Source: Allostella sp. ATCC 35155 (GTDB taxonomy: Bacteria; Pseudomonadota; Alphaproteobacteria; ATCC43930; Allostellaceae). Taken from it: a stretch of DNA of 64,000 nt. Within the stretch, counting starts at the first letter, position 1. The number at the start of each line of letters is the position of its first letter. Location: NCBI GenBank assembly GCA_006738865.1, contig AP019701.1, positions 3,654,001 to 3,718,000 on the forward strand, written 5' to 3'. This document shows, in pieces, positions 25,241 to 34,525 of the stretch. Made by a program: the position numbers and the translations under genes. The notes under the pieces were generated by a model that was not told the origin of the DNA, ran no database searches, and saw only the letters and a list, made by a program, of their open reading frames with translations.

Positions 25241-26257
25241 GTGATCCGATCCGAGCCCTCTGTCACCGCCGACATCATCCGCGCGCCGACCGCCGCAGCG
25301 GTCGCCGAGGCTGCGCGCCTCCTCGCCGACGGCCGCCTCGTCGCCTTCCCGACCGAGACCGTCTACGGCCTGGGCGGCGATGCGACCAGCGACCGCGCCG
25401 TCGCCGCCATCTTCGCCGCCAAGGGACGGCCGCGCTTCAATCCGCTGATCGCCCATGTCGCGGACGTCGCGGCGGCCGAACGCATCGCGTGTCTCGACGA
25501 TCGCGCCCGGCGGCTGGCGGAACGGTTCTGGCCGGGCCCGCTCACGCTCGTCCTGCCGCGACGCCCGGAGGGCGGCGTTTCCCTGCTGGCGACGGCCGGC
25601 CTGGACACGGTGGCGGTCCGGGTGCCCGCCCATCCGGTGGCGCGGGCGCTGCTGACGGCCTTCGGCCGACCGGTGGCGGGCCCCAGCGCCAACCCGTCCG
25701 GCCGGGTCAGTCCGACCAGCGCCGCGCATGTCCTGGAGGGGCTGGGCGGCCGGGTCGCGATGATCCTCGACGGCGGCGATTGTCGCGTCGGCGTCGAATC
25801 CACGGTCCTCGACCTTTCCGGCCGGAATCCGGCGCTCCTGCGCCCCGGAGGCCTCGCCCGCGACCGTATCGAAGCGCTGCTGGGACATGTCCTGGCGGGC
25901 GCGGCACCGGCAGATCCGCAGCGCCCGACCGCGCCGGGCCAGCTCGCGAGCCACTATGCGCCCGATCGCCCCGTCCGCCTCGACGCCGCAAGCGTTGCCG
26001 CCGACGAAGCGCTCCTCGCCTTCGGGCCCGACATCCCCGCCGGCGCCGCCGTCACCCTGCAGTTGAGTGCGACGGGCGATCTGACCGAAGCCGCGGCGAA
26101 CCTCTTCGCCCATCTGCGGCGCCTCGACCGGCCTGGCCTGCGCGCCATCGCGGTCAGCCCGATCCCCGAGACCGGGCTCGGGGAAGCGATCAACGACCGC
26201 CTGCGCCGGGCGGCGGCGCCACGGCCGGCAGCCGATGGCCCGTCCAGGTTCGACTAG
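25241..26257 (+). CDS. L-threonylcarbamoyladenylate synthase (Sua5/YrdC/YwlC family)
   Basis: 338 residues, full Sua5 length: a YrdC domain (about 15-210) plus the smaller C-terminal Sua5 domain. Motifs include LLADGRLVAFPTETVYGLGGDA, KGRPRFNPLIAHV, RFWPGPLTLVL, VAVRVPAHPVA and the GPSANPSGRVSPT nucleotide-binding loop. The Sua5 linker appears as PTAPGQLASHYAPD. It makes threonylcarbamoyl-AMP from Thr, bicarbonate and ATP for t6A37 in ANN-decoding tRNAs. GTG 25241 is the start that puts the family N-terminus right. It is divergent from the membrane-protein gene and 49 bases upstream of the FAD oxidase. Confidence 0.94.
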   Translation: MIRSEPSVTADIIRAPTAAAVAEAARLLADGRLVAFPTETVYGLGGDATSDRAVAAIFAAKGRPRFNPLIAHVADVAAAERIACLDDRARRLAERFWPGPLTLVLPRRPEGGVSLLATAGLDTVAVRVPAHPVARALLTAFGRPVAGPSANPSGRVSPTSAAHVLEGLGGRVAMILDGGDCRVGVESTVLDLSGRNPALLRPGGLARDRIEALLGHVLAGAAPADPQRPTAPGQLASHYAPDRPVRLDAASVAADEALLAFGPDIPAGAAVTLQLSATGDLTEAAANLFAHLRRLDRPGLRAIAVSPIPETGLGEAINDRLRRAAAPRPAADGPSRFD

Positions 26258-26306
26258 CCCTGCCCCTTCCTCTAGATTGCCGACACCATTCCGGAGTGTT
26301 GCAGCG

Positions 26307-27737
26307 ATGACCGTGATGCCCAAGCCCGTTCCCCCCGACGCGCTCGACGCGATCCGCGCCATCGTCGGCCCCAAGGGCTGGGTCGACGATGCCGCCGACA
26401 TGGCGCGCTATCTGAAAGACGAGCGCGGCCTGTTCGTCGGTAAGGCTCCCGCGGTCGTGCGGCCGGGCTCGACCGAGGAGGTGGCGGCGGTCGTGCGCGT
26501 GTGCGCGGCCAACGGCATCGCCATCGTGCCGCAGGGCGGCAATACCGGCCTCTGCGGCGGCTCGGTGCCGTTCGAGAGCGGCGAGGCGATCGTGCTGTCG
26601 CTCGGCCGGATGAACCAGGTGCGCGCGGTCGACCCCATCAACTACACGATCACCGTCGAGGCGGGTGTCATCCTGGCCGAGCTGCAGGCCGAGGCCGACC
26701 GCCATGACCGCCTCTTCCCGCTCAGCCTCGGCGCCGAGGGCAGCTGCCAGATCGGCGGCAACCTCTCGACCAACGCCGGCGGCATCCAGGTGCTGCGCTA
26801 CGGCAATGCCCGTGACCTCGTGCTGGGGCTGGAAGTGGTGCTGCCGGACGGGCAGGTCTGGAACGGGCTGCGGGGCCTGCGCAAGGACAATACCGGCTAC
26901 GACCTCAAGCACCTCTTCATCGGCGGCGAAGGGACGCTCGGCATCATCACCGCCGCCGTCCTCAAGCTCTTCCCCAAGCCGCGGGAGGTGAAGACCGCCT
27001 TCGTCGCCCTGCCGGGGCACCGCGCGGCGCTCGAACTCTTCGCGCTCGCCCGCGGCGCATCGGGCGACCAGCTCACCGCCTTCGAGCTGATCCCGCGCAT
27101 CGGGCTGGAGTTCTCCGCCCGCCATGTCCACGGCGTCACCGATCCGCTGGAGCAGCCCTATCCCCACTATGTCCTGCTGGAAATGTCGTCGAGCGTGCCC
27201 GACGGCGACATCGGCCAGACCATGGAGAAGTTCCTGGAGACGGCCATGGAGCGCGGGCTGGTGCTGGACGGCACGGTCGCCGCGTCCGCCCAGCAGGCGG
27301 CCCAGCTCTGGCGCATCCGCGAGGGCATCGTCGAATCCCAGAAGCACGAGGGCGGCAGCATCAAGCACGACATCGCCGTGCCGGTGTCGCTGGTCGGCGA
27401 CTTCCTCGACGAGGCGAGCCGGCGGGTCGAGGAGCGGCTGCCCGGCATCCGCGTCGTCGCCTTCGGCCATATCGGCGACGGCAACATCCACTTCAACCTG
27501 AGCCAGCCGGTCGGCGCGGACACGGCCGCCTATCTCGCCCGCTGGGCCGAGTTCAACGCCATCGTCCACGGCGTCGTCGCGGAGCTGAACGGCAGCATCT
27601 CGGCCGAGCACGGGATCGGCCGGCTGAAGCGCGACATCCTGCCGGACTTCAAGAGCCGGCTGGAGCTCGACCTCATGCACAAGGTCAAGCACGCGCTCGA
27701 TCCCAAGGGGATCATGAATCCCGGCAAGGTGCTGTGA
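26307..27737 (+). CDS. FAD-binding oxidase, GlcD/D-lactate dehydrogenase type
   Basis: 476-residue VAO/PCMH flavoprotein. The FAD-binding half reads VPQGGNTGLCGGSVP and GGNLSTNAGGIQVLRYGNARDLVLGLEVVLPDG. The C-terminal FAD-oxidase domain has AFGHIGDGNIHFNLSQP, with the metal-binding GDGN segment, and SAEHGIGRLKRD. Relatives oxidise D-lactate, glycolate or D-2-hydroxyglutarate and pass electrons to quinone, cytochrome c or ETF; the choice is not visible here. The next gene, 13 bases on, is an acyl-CoA dehydrogenase, another ETF user, so an ETF-linked D-2-hydroxyacid dehydrogenase is a reasonable guess. Confidence 0.92.
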   Translation: MTVMPKPVPPDALDAIRAIVGPKGWVDDAADMARYLKDERGLFVGKAPAVVRPGSTEEVAAVVRVCAANGIAIVPQGGNTGLCGGSVPFESGEAIVLSLGRMNQVRAVDPINYTITVEAGVILAELQAEADRHDRLFPLSLGAEGSCQIGGNLSTNAGGIQVLRYGNARDLVLGLEVVLPDGQVWNGLRGLRKDNTGYDLKHLFIGGEGTLGIITAAVLKLFPKPREVKTAFVALPGHRAALELFALARGASGDQLTAFELIPRIGLEFSARHVHGVTDPLEQPYPHYVLLEMSSSVPDGDIGQTMEKFLETAMERGLVLDGTVAASAQQAAQLWRIREGIVESQKHEGGSIKHDIAVPVSLVGDFLDEASRRVEERLPGIRVVAFGHIGDGNIHFNLSQPVGADTAAYLARWAEFNAIVHGVVAELNGSISAEHGIGRLKRDILPDFKSRLELDLMHKVKHALDPKGIMNPGKVL

Positions 27738-27750
27738 CGGAGGCCGGCCG

Positions 27751-29526
27751 ATGAGCGCCTATGCCGCCCCCGTGCGCGACATGCGCTTCGTCCTGCGCCA
27801 TGTCGCAGACCTCGACGCCGTCGCGCGCCTGCCCGGCGCCGAAGGCGCCGATCCCGAACTGGTCGACCAGATCCTGGAGGAGGCCGCGCGCTTCGCCGGC
27901 GGCGTGCTTGCGCCGCTCAACCGGCCGGGCGACCAGGAGGGATCGCGCCTGGAGAACGGCGTCGTGCGTACGCCCGCAGGCTTCCGCGAAGCCTATCGCG
28001 CCTTCGTCGATGCCGGCTGGAACAGCCTGCCCTTCGACCCCGCCCATGGCGGCCAGGGCCTGCCATGGCTGGTCGGCACCGCCGTCGGCGAGATGTGGGC
28101 CTCAGCCAACATGGCCTTCTCGCTCTGCCCGCTTCTGACCCAGGGCGCCATCGACCTCCTGTCGCACCACGCCTCGCCCGAGCAGAAGGCGACCTACCTG
28201 CCGAACATGATCGCCGGCACCTGGACCGGCACCATGAACCTGACCGAGCCGCAGGCGGGCTCCGACCTCGGCCAGATCCGCAGCCGCGCAGTCCGTCGCG
28301 ACGACGGCACCTATGCCATTTCCGGGCAGAAGATCTTCATCACCTGGGGCGACCACGACCTCGCCGAGAACATCGTCCACATGGTCCTGGCGCGCACGCC
28401 GGACGCGCCGGCCGGGTCGCGCGGCATCTCGCTCTTCATCGTGCCGCGCTTCCTGCCCGACGCCGAGGGGCGCCCGGGTACGGCGAACGACGTGCGCACC
28501 GTCTCGCTGGAGCACAAGCTCGGCATCCATGCCAGCCCGACCTGCGTGCTCTCCTTCGGCGACGGCGGCGGCGCCACCGGCTTTCGCGTCGGGGAGGAGA
28601 ATCGCGGCCTCGAATACATGTTCACCATGATGAACAACGCCCGCCTGTCGGTCGGGCTGGAGGGGGTGGCGATCGCCGAGCGCGCCTACCAGCAGGCCCG
28701 CCACCATGCGCTGGCGCGGGTGCAGAGCCGCGAACTCGGCGCGCCCGACCCGGCGCCGGTCGCGATCGCCCGCCATCCGGACGTGCGGCGCATGCTGCTC
28801 GCGATGCGGGCCCGGGCCGAGGCGACGCGGGCACTCGCCTATACGGTGGCGGCATCCCTCGATCACGGGCTGCGCCATCCGGATCCGGCCGAGCGCCAGC
28901 GCCATCAGTCCTTCGTCGACCTGATGATCCCGGTGGTCAAGGCCTGGTCGACCGACCTCGGCGTCGAGGTCGCATCGACCGGCATCCAGGTCCATGGCGG
29001 CATGGGCTTCATCGAGGAGACGGGCGCCGCCCAGCATCTCCGCGACGCCCGCATCGCCCCGATCTACGAGGGCACCAACGGCATCCAGGCCAACGACCTC
29101 GTGTTCCGCAAGCTGGGGCGGGACCGCGGCGCGGCGGCCGAGACCCTGATCGAGCGCATGCGCGCCGACCTGCGCGCGCCGATGCCCGACGGCATCGCCG
29201 AGCCCGTGTCGGACGGCGTCGAGTCGCTGGCGGCCGCGACGGTATGGATGGTCGAGGCCCAGAAGGCCGAGCCGGCCCGTGCGGCGGCCGGCGCCGCCGC
29301 CTATCTGCGCCTGCTCGGGACGGTCGCCGGCGGCTGGCTGATGGCGAAGTCGGCGGCCGCGGCCGCGACAGCCCTCGACGCGGGCGAGGATCCGGAGTTT
29401 CACCGCGCGAAGATCGCGGTTGCGCGCTTTTATGCCCGCCATGAGATGCCGGCCGCCGCCGCCTGCCTCGCAGCTCTGAAAGACGGCGCGGATTCGGTCG
29501 TGGAGTTCGATCCGGACTGGCTCTGA
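27751..29526 (+). CDS. Acyl-CoA dehydrogenase, DmdC/FadE-type long form
   Basis: 591 residues, the length of the DmdC/3-methylmercaptopropionyl-CoA dehydrogenase-like subgroup, longer than the usual 380-residue enzymes. It opens SAYAAPVRDMRFVLRHVADLD. The flavin region is GTMNLTEPQAGSDLGQIRSRA, the NNARLSVGLEGVAIAERAYQQA helix is central, and MGFIEETGAAQHLRDARIAPIYEGTNGIQANDLVFRKL carries the catalytic Glu in YEGT. A C-terminal Acyl-CoA_dh_C domain follows. FAD-dependent alpha,beta-desaturation feeding ETF. Start 13 bases after the FAD oxidase stop with GGAGGC upstream. Substrate not determinable. Confidence 0.92.
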   Translation: MSAYAAPVRDMRFVLRHVADLDAVARLPGAEGADPELVDQILEEAARFAGGVLAPLNRPGDQEGSRLENGVVRTPAGFREAYRAFVDAGWNSLPFDPAHGGQGLPWLVGTAVGEMWASANMAFSLCPLLTQGAIDLLSHHASPEQKATYLPNMIAGTWTGTMNLTEPQAGSDLGQIRSRAVRRDDGTYAISGQKIFITWGDHDLAENIVHMVLARTPDAPAGSRGISLFIVPRFLPDAEGRPGTANDVRTVSLEHKLGIHASPTCVLSFGDGGGATGFRVGEENRGLEYMFTMMNNARLSVGLEGVAIAERAYQQARHHALARVQSRELGAPDPAPVAIARHPDVRRMLLAMRARAEATRALAYTVAASLDHGLRHPDPAERQRHQSFVDLMIPVVKAWSTDLGVEVASTGIQVHGGMGFIEETGAAQHLRDARIAPIYEGTNGIQANDLVFRKLGRDRGAAAETLIERMRADLRAPMPDGIAEPVSDGVESLAAATVWMVEAQKAEPARAAAGAAAYLRLLGTVAGGWLMAKSAAAAATALDAGEDPEFHRAKIAVARFYARHEMPAAAACLAALKDGADSVVEFDPDWL

Positions 29527-29821
29527 ACCGGGCTTCGGTGGGGGGGGCCGGAAATGGTTCGCCCCGCGGTGGGCCGGGGGGAACGGCGCCGCGGGGCGAC
29601 AATGACTCCGTCTGGGGAGGAGAAGAGACGGAGTTCTCTGTGACCCCGGTCGGGGAACCCGGGTCACGATCCCGCTGGGGGGCGGGGTATGAGGGCATTC
29701 TGCCTCGCCGGCACGCGCCGTGCAGTGACGGCCGTCACAGGTTCCACACGACCGTGGTCGGGTTGACAGCGCCGCGGCGCGGCGCCCACTCTCCGCCTCC
29801 GCCAAGCCCTCCCCTCGACCG
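29527..29821. other. 295-base intergenic region, G-rich, no gene seen
   Basis: Between the acyl-CoA dehydrogenase and the second LIV-type binding protein. It contains runs of G (29539-29545, 29575-29581), an imperfect hairpin at 29641-29666 with TGACCC/GGGTCA ends, and CCCTCGACCG just before the next start. Possible short readings lack codon bias or a ribosome site. It probably holds the 3' end of one transcript and the promoter of the next; no clear -35/-10 pair was recognised. Confidence 0.5.
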
Positions 29822-30949
29822 ATGCGTGCAGCCGCCCTCCTCCCGATTATCGCGCTGATTGCCCTGCCCGCCGCCACTCCGGCGCGGGCCGAGACGAGCG
29901 CGACGATCCCGGTGCTGGCGCCCCTCACGGGTTTCCTCGCCCTGGAGGGCGCGAGCCAGCGCAACGGCGCCCTCCTCGCCTTCCGGCACCGCCCCGCGAT
30001 CCGCGTGCACAGCGAGACGGTCGACACCGCGACATCGCCGGAGCAGGCGCTGAACGCCTTCGCGCGCGTGCTGCGCGGCGGCGCGCCGACCGCCGTGGCC
30101 GCACCGATGCTGGGCACCCAGATGCTGGCGCTGCTGCCGCCGGCGGCCGAGGCCGGCGTGCCGCTGGTAACGGTCTCCGGCACGGCCGAGATCACCGAGC
30201 GCGGCAGCCCGTGGGTCTTCCGCTTCTTTCCCGGCGACGATGTCGTGAAGGCCGCGCAGGCGCGCTACGTCGTCGAGGAGATGGGCCGCCGGCGGGTCGC
30301 CCTCATCCACCAGACCACGGCCTACGGCCAGAGCGGACGCCGCCACCTGGTCGCGAACTTCGAGCGCCTCGGCGCCGAGATCGTGTTCGAGGATGCCCTC
30401 GCCCCGACGCTCAAGGACATGGCGCCGGTGCTGACCCGCGCTCGCGCGGCGCGACCCGACGTCCTGGTGCTGCAGCTCCACGCCGAGCCGACGGCCCGGC
30501 TGGTGCGGCAGGCCGCCCGGCTCCGCCTCGGGCTGCCGATCGTCGCCGGCTCGGCGATGCATCAGCCGGCGACGGCCGCCCTGCTCGAGCCGGCCGAATT
30601 GGAGGGCGTATGCGCGGAGAGCGGCTCGTCCCCCATCTCCGGCGGCAGCGCGGCGATGGAGCGGTGGGTCGCCGACTACCGCGCGCGCTTCGACACCGAA
30701 CCCGACGCCTTCGCGCTCGCGCAGTACGACGGCGTGTCGATGGTGCTGGATGCGGTGGCCGCGGGCGCCCGCAGCGGCGAGGAGGTTCGTGCCCGACTCG
30801 CGACGGACGCGTATGAAGGCTTGGCGATGCGCTATCGCAGCGACGGTCACGGAAACATGGCGCACGACGCGGTCATCCTCTGCTACGACGGCCGCGATCG
30901 GACGCCGCGAATCGTCCGGCGCTACCGGGACGTCCTGAAGAACGGGTGA
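29822..30949 (+). CDS. Branched-chain-type ABC substrate-binding protein (second system)
   Basis: 375-residue type-1 periplasmic binding protein. The Sec signal peptide is ALLPIIALIALPAATPARAE (cleavage near residue 24). The mature protein opens TIPVLAPLTGFLALEGASQRNGALLAF, then VTVSGTAEITERGSPWVFRFFPGDDVVKAAQARYVVEEMG and YGQSGRR, as in LivJ-like proteins. A C-terminal FALAQYDGVSMVLDAV segment closes the fold. It heads a four-gene transport operon. Sequence identity to the 3475 binding protein is low by eye, so the ligand probably differs. No purine or amino-acid motif settles what it binds. Confidence 0.9.
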   Translation: MRAAALLPIIALIALPAATPARAETSATIPVLAPLTGFLALEGASQRNGALLAFRHRPAIRVHSETVDTATSPEQALNAFARVLRGGAPTAVAAPMLGTQMLALLPPAAEAGVPLVTVSGTAEITERGSPWVFRFFPGDDVVKAAQARYVVEEMGRRRVALIHQTTAYGQSGRRHLVANFERLGAEIVFEDALAPTLKDMAPVLTRARAARPDVLVLQLHAEPTARLVRQAARLRLGLPIVAGSAMHQPATAALLEPAELEGVCAESGSSPISGGSAAMERWVADYRARFDTEPDAFALAQYDGVSMVLDAVAAGARSGEEVRARLATDAYEGLAMRYRSDGHGNMAHDAVILCYDGRDRTPRIVRRYRDVLKNG

Positions 30950-30986
30950 GCATGACGGCCGAGACCGCCCCGATGCCGACTGCGCC

Positions 30987-31862
30987 ATGACGGATGTGCT
31001 GCAGCTGCTGCTGTCCGCCCTGTCGCTGGGCTCGACCTACGCGCTGGTGGCGCTGGGCTTCGTGCTGGTGCTCAACGCGACCAACGCGGTGAACTTCGCG
31101 CAGGGCGAGCTGGTGGTGGCGGGCGGCTTCCTCGCCGTCGCGCTCTCCCCGATGGTCGACCTGCCGGGCATCGTGCTGCTGCCGGCGGTCATGCTCGGGG
31201 CCGGCCTCATCGGCGTCGTCCTCTCCCTCGTCGCCTTCCTGCCGCTGCGCCGCCGGCCGCCGACGGCCGTGTTCATCTCGACCATCGCCTTCGGTATCAT
31301 CGTCCAGAATGCCGTGCTCGCCGTCTCCGGCCCCGAGCCGGCGACCGCCAGCCCGCTCCTCGCCGCGGGCGGGACGCGCATCGGCGATACCGCGGTGGGC
31401 TGGCAGTCGCTCGCCATGATCGCGACGGCCGCCGCCCTGGTCGGGCTGCTGCACCTGCTGCTGGAGCGCACCCAGTTCGGGCGCCGGCTGCGGGCGACGG
31501 CGCAGGATCCGGAGATCGCGCGCGCCCTCGGCATCCCGGTCGTGCCGCTGATCCTGGTCGCCTTCGCGCTCGCGGGCGCGCTGGCCGGGGCCGCCGGGCT
31601 GCTGGTCGCCAACCAGTTCTTCCTCTCCCCCTCCGACGGCGCCAACTACATGCTGAAGGCCTACATCGCCGTCGTCATCGGCGGCTGGGGCCGGACCTGG
31701 GGCGCGGTCCTGGGGGCATTGCTCATCGCCGTCTTCGAATCCTTCGCCGCGGCCGCCGTCGGGCATCTCGCCGCCGAGGCGCTGCTCTATCTGGTGCTGC
31801 TCGCGGTCCTCCTCTTCCGGCCGAGCGGCATCCTCGGCGAAGCCGCAGGGCGGCGCGCGTGA
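30987..31862 (+). CDS. livH: Branched-chain-type ABC permease LivH (second system)
   Basis: 291-residue inner-membrane permease. It begins TDVLQLLLSALSLGSTYALVALGFVLVLNATNAVNFAQGELVVAGGF, an especially clear LivH N-terminus, and later has GRRLRATAQDPEIARALGI and AYIAVVIGGWGRTWGAVLGALLI, the ATPase-contact loop. The stop overlaps the next start in a GTGA. The 37-base gap to the binding-protein gene holds no hairpin, unlike the first ABC system. Confidence 0.93.
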   Translation: MTDVLQLLLSALSLGSTYALVALGFVLVLNATNAVNFAQGELVVAGGFLAVALSPMVDLPGIVLLPAVMLGAGLIGVVLSLVAFLPLRRRPPTAVFISTIAFGIIVQNAVLAVSGPEPATASPLLAAGGTRIGDTAVGWQSLAMIATAAALVGLLHLLLERTQFGRRLRATAQDPEIARALGIPVVPLILVAFALAGALAGAAGLLVANQFFLSPSDGANYMLKAYIAVVIGGWGRTWGAVLGALLIAVFESFAAAAVGHLAAEALLYLVLLAVLLFRPSGILGEAAGRRA

Positions 31863-33667
31863 ACCGCATCGCCTTCTGGTTCGCGGACGGGATCCGGCTT
31901 CCGCTCATCTTCGCCGCCGGCGCCCTCGTCGCCTTCATGCTGCCGCTGGAGGCGCCGTACGCGATCCGCCTGCTGACGCAGGTCGCGATCTACGCGCTGC
32001 TCGGGCTCGGCTATCAGTTCGTCTTCGGCCTCGCCGGCGCCTTCTCGCTCGCCCAGGGTGCCTTCTTCGGCGTCGGCGCCTATGTCGCCGCACTCGCGGC
32101 CTTGCAGTGGGACTGGACCGGCAACCTCACCCTGCCCGCCGCCGTCGTCGTCGCGGTCGCGCTCGCCACCATCGTCGCCGTTCCGGTGCTGCGGCTGTCG
32201 ACGCACTATTTCGCGCTGGCGACACTGGGCATCGCGCAGGTTCTGCTGCTCCTCGCCATCGGCTGGATCGACCTGACGGGAGGGTCGAACGGGCTGGCCG
32301 GCATCGCCCCGCTGTCGCTGCTGGGCATCGCGCTCGACGGTTGGGGCGGCATGATCGCCGCCTGGCTGCTGGTCGCGCTGGTGGGCCTTGCGCTCTATCA
32401 GGTGCGCGGCAGCCTGACCGGGCTGGCCTTCGACGTGATGCGGACGGATTCCTTCGCCGCGATCGCCGCCGGCGTGCCGGTCGAGCGGCTGCGCTTCGCC
32501 GCCTTCCTCGCCAGCGCCGGCATCGCCGGACTGGCCGGCGCGCTGCAGGTCCATGCGATCGGGGTCGTGTCGCCCGAGGTGCTGGACTTCGACATCATGG
32601 TCCGGTGCCTCGTGATCTGCGTCGTGGGCGGCGTCGCGCGGACGTCCGGGGCCATCCTCGGCGCCTTCCTCGTCGTGCTCGCGCCCGAACTGTTCCAGGT
32701 GCTGGAAGGCTACCGCCTCCTTGCGTTCGGCGCCCTGCTGCTGCTCGCCATCCTGTTCTTCCCGGTCGGCATCGTCGGGTCGCTGGAGGCGCTCCGGGCG
32801 CGCTGGCTCGGCGCCACGCCCTTCACCCAGAAGCTGCCGACCTTGCGGGCGCCGGGGCGCTCGCTGCTGGCCACCACGCGGCCGGTCTTGTCGCTGGAGC
32901 GCGTCTCCAAGCATTTCGGCGGCGTCGTCGCGCTCGAGAGCGTGACGCTGAAGGTGCCGCGGGGCGAAATCTTCGGGCTGATCGGGCCGAACGGTTCGGG
33001 CAAGTCGACCCTGGTCAATGTCGTGACCGGCCTCGTTCCGCCCGACGAGGGCCGCGTCATTGTCTCCGGCGAGGACGTCACCGGGCGACCGGCGAGCCGG
33101 GTCGCGGCGTGCGGCGTCGCGCGCACCTTCCAGACCGTGCATCTCCATCCCGACCTGTCGGTGCTCGACAATGTCGCGGTCGCCCGGATCGGCGACCTGC
33201 CGGGCGGCCTGTTCGGCACGCTGGCGACGATCGGTGCCGACCGCCGCCTGCGCCGCGCGCGGGCCGAGGCGGTCGCGGTGCTCGATGCGCTCGGACTCGG
33301 GGGCGACGGGCTGCGCCCGGCCGGGTCGCTGCCGCCCGGGGCGCAGCGCCGCCTCGAACTCGCGCGCGCCCTGGCCCGCAACCCCGAGTTGGTGCTGCTG
33401 GACGAGCCGGCGGCCGGGCTGTCGGAGCCCGAGCAGGCCTATCTGGCGGAGCGCCTGCGCGTGCTCAAGACGCGCGGCCTCGCCATGGTCATCGTCGACC
33501 ACAATATGGGTTTCCTCCTCAGCCTCGCCGACCGCATCGCCTGCCTCGACCAGGGACGGCTGGTCGCCATCGGGACGCCCGACCAGGTGCGCCGCGATCC
33601 GGCCGTGATCGCCGCCTATATCGGCCTCGGCCGGAACGGCCACGCCGCGGCGGAGGCGACGCGATGA
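31859..33667 (+). CDS. Fused LivM permease - LivG ATPase
   Basis: One 602-residue frame carries two normally separate subunits. Residues about 1-315 are a LivM permease (GLGYQFVFGLAGAFSLAQGAFFGVGAY, HYFALATLGIAQV, VVGGVARTSGAILGAFLV). A linker of about 25 residues (ATPFTQKLPTLRAPGRSLL) follows. Residues about 340-602 are LivG: Walker A GPNGSGKST near 376, signature PPGAQRRLELARALA, Walker B LVLLDEPAAGL, and MVIVDHNMG with the switch His. The GTG start overlaps the livH stop and the stop overlaps livF in an ATGA. The fusion ties one ATPase to one permease half and forces 1:1 stoichiometry. No internal start with a ribosome site was seen at the junction. Confidence 0.93.
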   Translation: MNRIAFWFADGIRLPLIFAAGALVAFMLPLEAPYAIRLLTQVAIYALLGLGYQFVFGLAGAFSLAQGAFFGVGAYVAALAALQWDWTGNLTLPAAVVVAVALATIVAVPVLRLSTHYFALATLGIAQVLLLLAIGWIDLTGGSNGLAGIAPLSLLGIALDGWGGMIAAWLLVALVGLALYQVRGSLTGLAFDVMRTDSFAAIAAGVPVERLRFAAFLASAGIAGLAGALQVHAIGVVSPEVLDFDIMVRCLVICVVGGVARTSGAILGAFLVVLAPELFQVLEGYRLLAFGALLLLAILFFPVGIVGSLEALRARWLGATPFTQKLPTLRAPGRSLLATTRPVLSLERVSKHFGGVVALESVTLKVPRGEIFGLIGPNGSGKSTLVNVVTGLVPPDEGRVIVSGEDVTGRPASRVAACGVARTFQTVHLHPDLSVLDNVAVARIGDLPGGLFGTLATIGADRRLRRARAEAVAVLDALGLGGDGLRPAGSLPPGAQRRLELARALARNPELVLLDEPAAGLSEPEQAYLAERLRVLKTRGLAMVIVDHNMGFLLSLADRIACLDQGRLVAIGTPDQVRRDPAVIAAYIGLGRNGHAAAEATR

Positions 33668-34410
33668 TCGGCGCAGAGGCGACCGCGGATCCGGCGGTGG
33701 GCGCAGCCGCGGCGCTGTCGCTGTCCGGCGTCGATGTCGTCCGCGGCGCCGGCCGGGTCGCAGCAGGGATCGACCTGCAGGTCGAGGCCGGCACGATCCT
33801 CGCCCTCCTCGGCGCCAACGGCGCCGGCAAATCGAGCCTCGTGCAGGCGATCGCCGGGCTACTTCCTGTCGCCGCCGGCACGATCGCGATCGCCGGCACC
33901 GCCGTCCAGGACATGCCGGCCGATCGCCGGGCCCGCCTCGGGCTCGGACTAGCGCCGGAGGGGCGCCGGGTGTTCCCAGGCATGACGGTCCGCGACAACC
34001 TGCTCGCCGTCTGCCGGGCCGGCCGCGCGGCGCGCCACGAACGGGTCGCCTCCGTCTACGAGCTGTTTCCGCAATTGGCGGGCAAGGACCGCACGCTGGC
34101 CTGGCAGCTGTCGGGCGGGCAGCAGCAGATGCTGGCGATCGGGCGGGCGCTCATGAACCTGCCGCGCGTCCTTCTGCTCGACGAGCCGACCCTGGGGCTG
34201 GCGCCGGCGGTCGTGGCCGACCTCCTGGAGCGCCTGACCTGGGTCGCGGGGTCGGGGACGGCGGTGCTGATCGCCGAACAGAACGCCGCCGTCGTGTCGG
34301 TCGCCCATCGCGCGGCCGTCATGCGGGTCGGGCGGATCGTGCTGGCGGACGATGCCGCCCGCCTGGCGGCGGCGCCCGAACTCATCGAACGGGCAATGCT
34401 CGGCGCCTGA
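33664..34410 (+). CDS. livF: Branched-chain-type ABC ATPase LivF (second system)
   Basis: 248-residue ATPase: LGANGAGKSSL Walker A, LSGGQQQMLAIGRAL signature, RVLLLDEPTLGLAPAVV Walker B and IAEQNAA switch region. The VEQN/AEQN form marks it as LivF rather than LivG. The first 18 residues form an Ala-rich extension before LSLSGVDVVRGAG. Start overlaps the fused gene by four bases. It ends the operon; two hairpins follow within 50 bases. Confidence 0.93.
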   Translation: MIGAEATADPAVGAAAALSLSGVDVVRGAGRVAAGIDLQVEAGTILALLGANGAGKSSLVQAIAGLLPVAAGTIAIAGTAVQDMPADRRARLGLGLAPEGRRVFPGMTVRDNLLAVCRAGRAARHERVASVYELFPQLAGKDRTLAWQLSGGQQQMLAIGRALMNLPRVLLLDEPTLGLAPAVVADLLERLTWVAGSGTAVLIAEQNAAVVSVAHRAAVMRVGRIVLADDAARLAAAPELIERAMLGA

Positions 34411-34415
34411 CGAAC

Positions 34416-34454
34416 TCGGTCCGGGATGGACCGAAGCGCACCCTCGCGGTGCGC
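34416..34454 (+). terminator. Two tandem hairpins after livF
   Basis: TCGGTCC/GGACCGA (34416-34422, 34428-34434; loop GGGAT) and GCGCACC/GGTGCGC (34436-34442, 34448-34454; loop CTCGC) follow the stop directly. They lack a T-tract but mark the operon end. The next 70 bases are less GC-rich and probably carry the promoter of the PstS-like gene. Confidence 0.6.
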
Positions 34455-34525
34455 GATTCGCAACGCAAAACCTGCTATTCTGAGGTTACATGGATGGGCC
34501 GCCCATGCCGTGCAGGAGGGGATGC

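Noticed and set aside
29538-29858. A 106-codon frame in the gap before the second LIV operon
   Set aside because: Gly/Arg/Pro-rich, no ribosome site, overlaps the start of the binding-protein gene, and codon use is unlike the neighbours.
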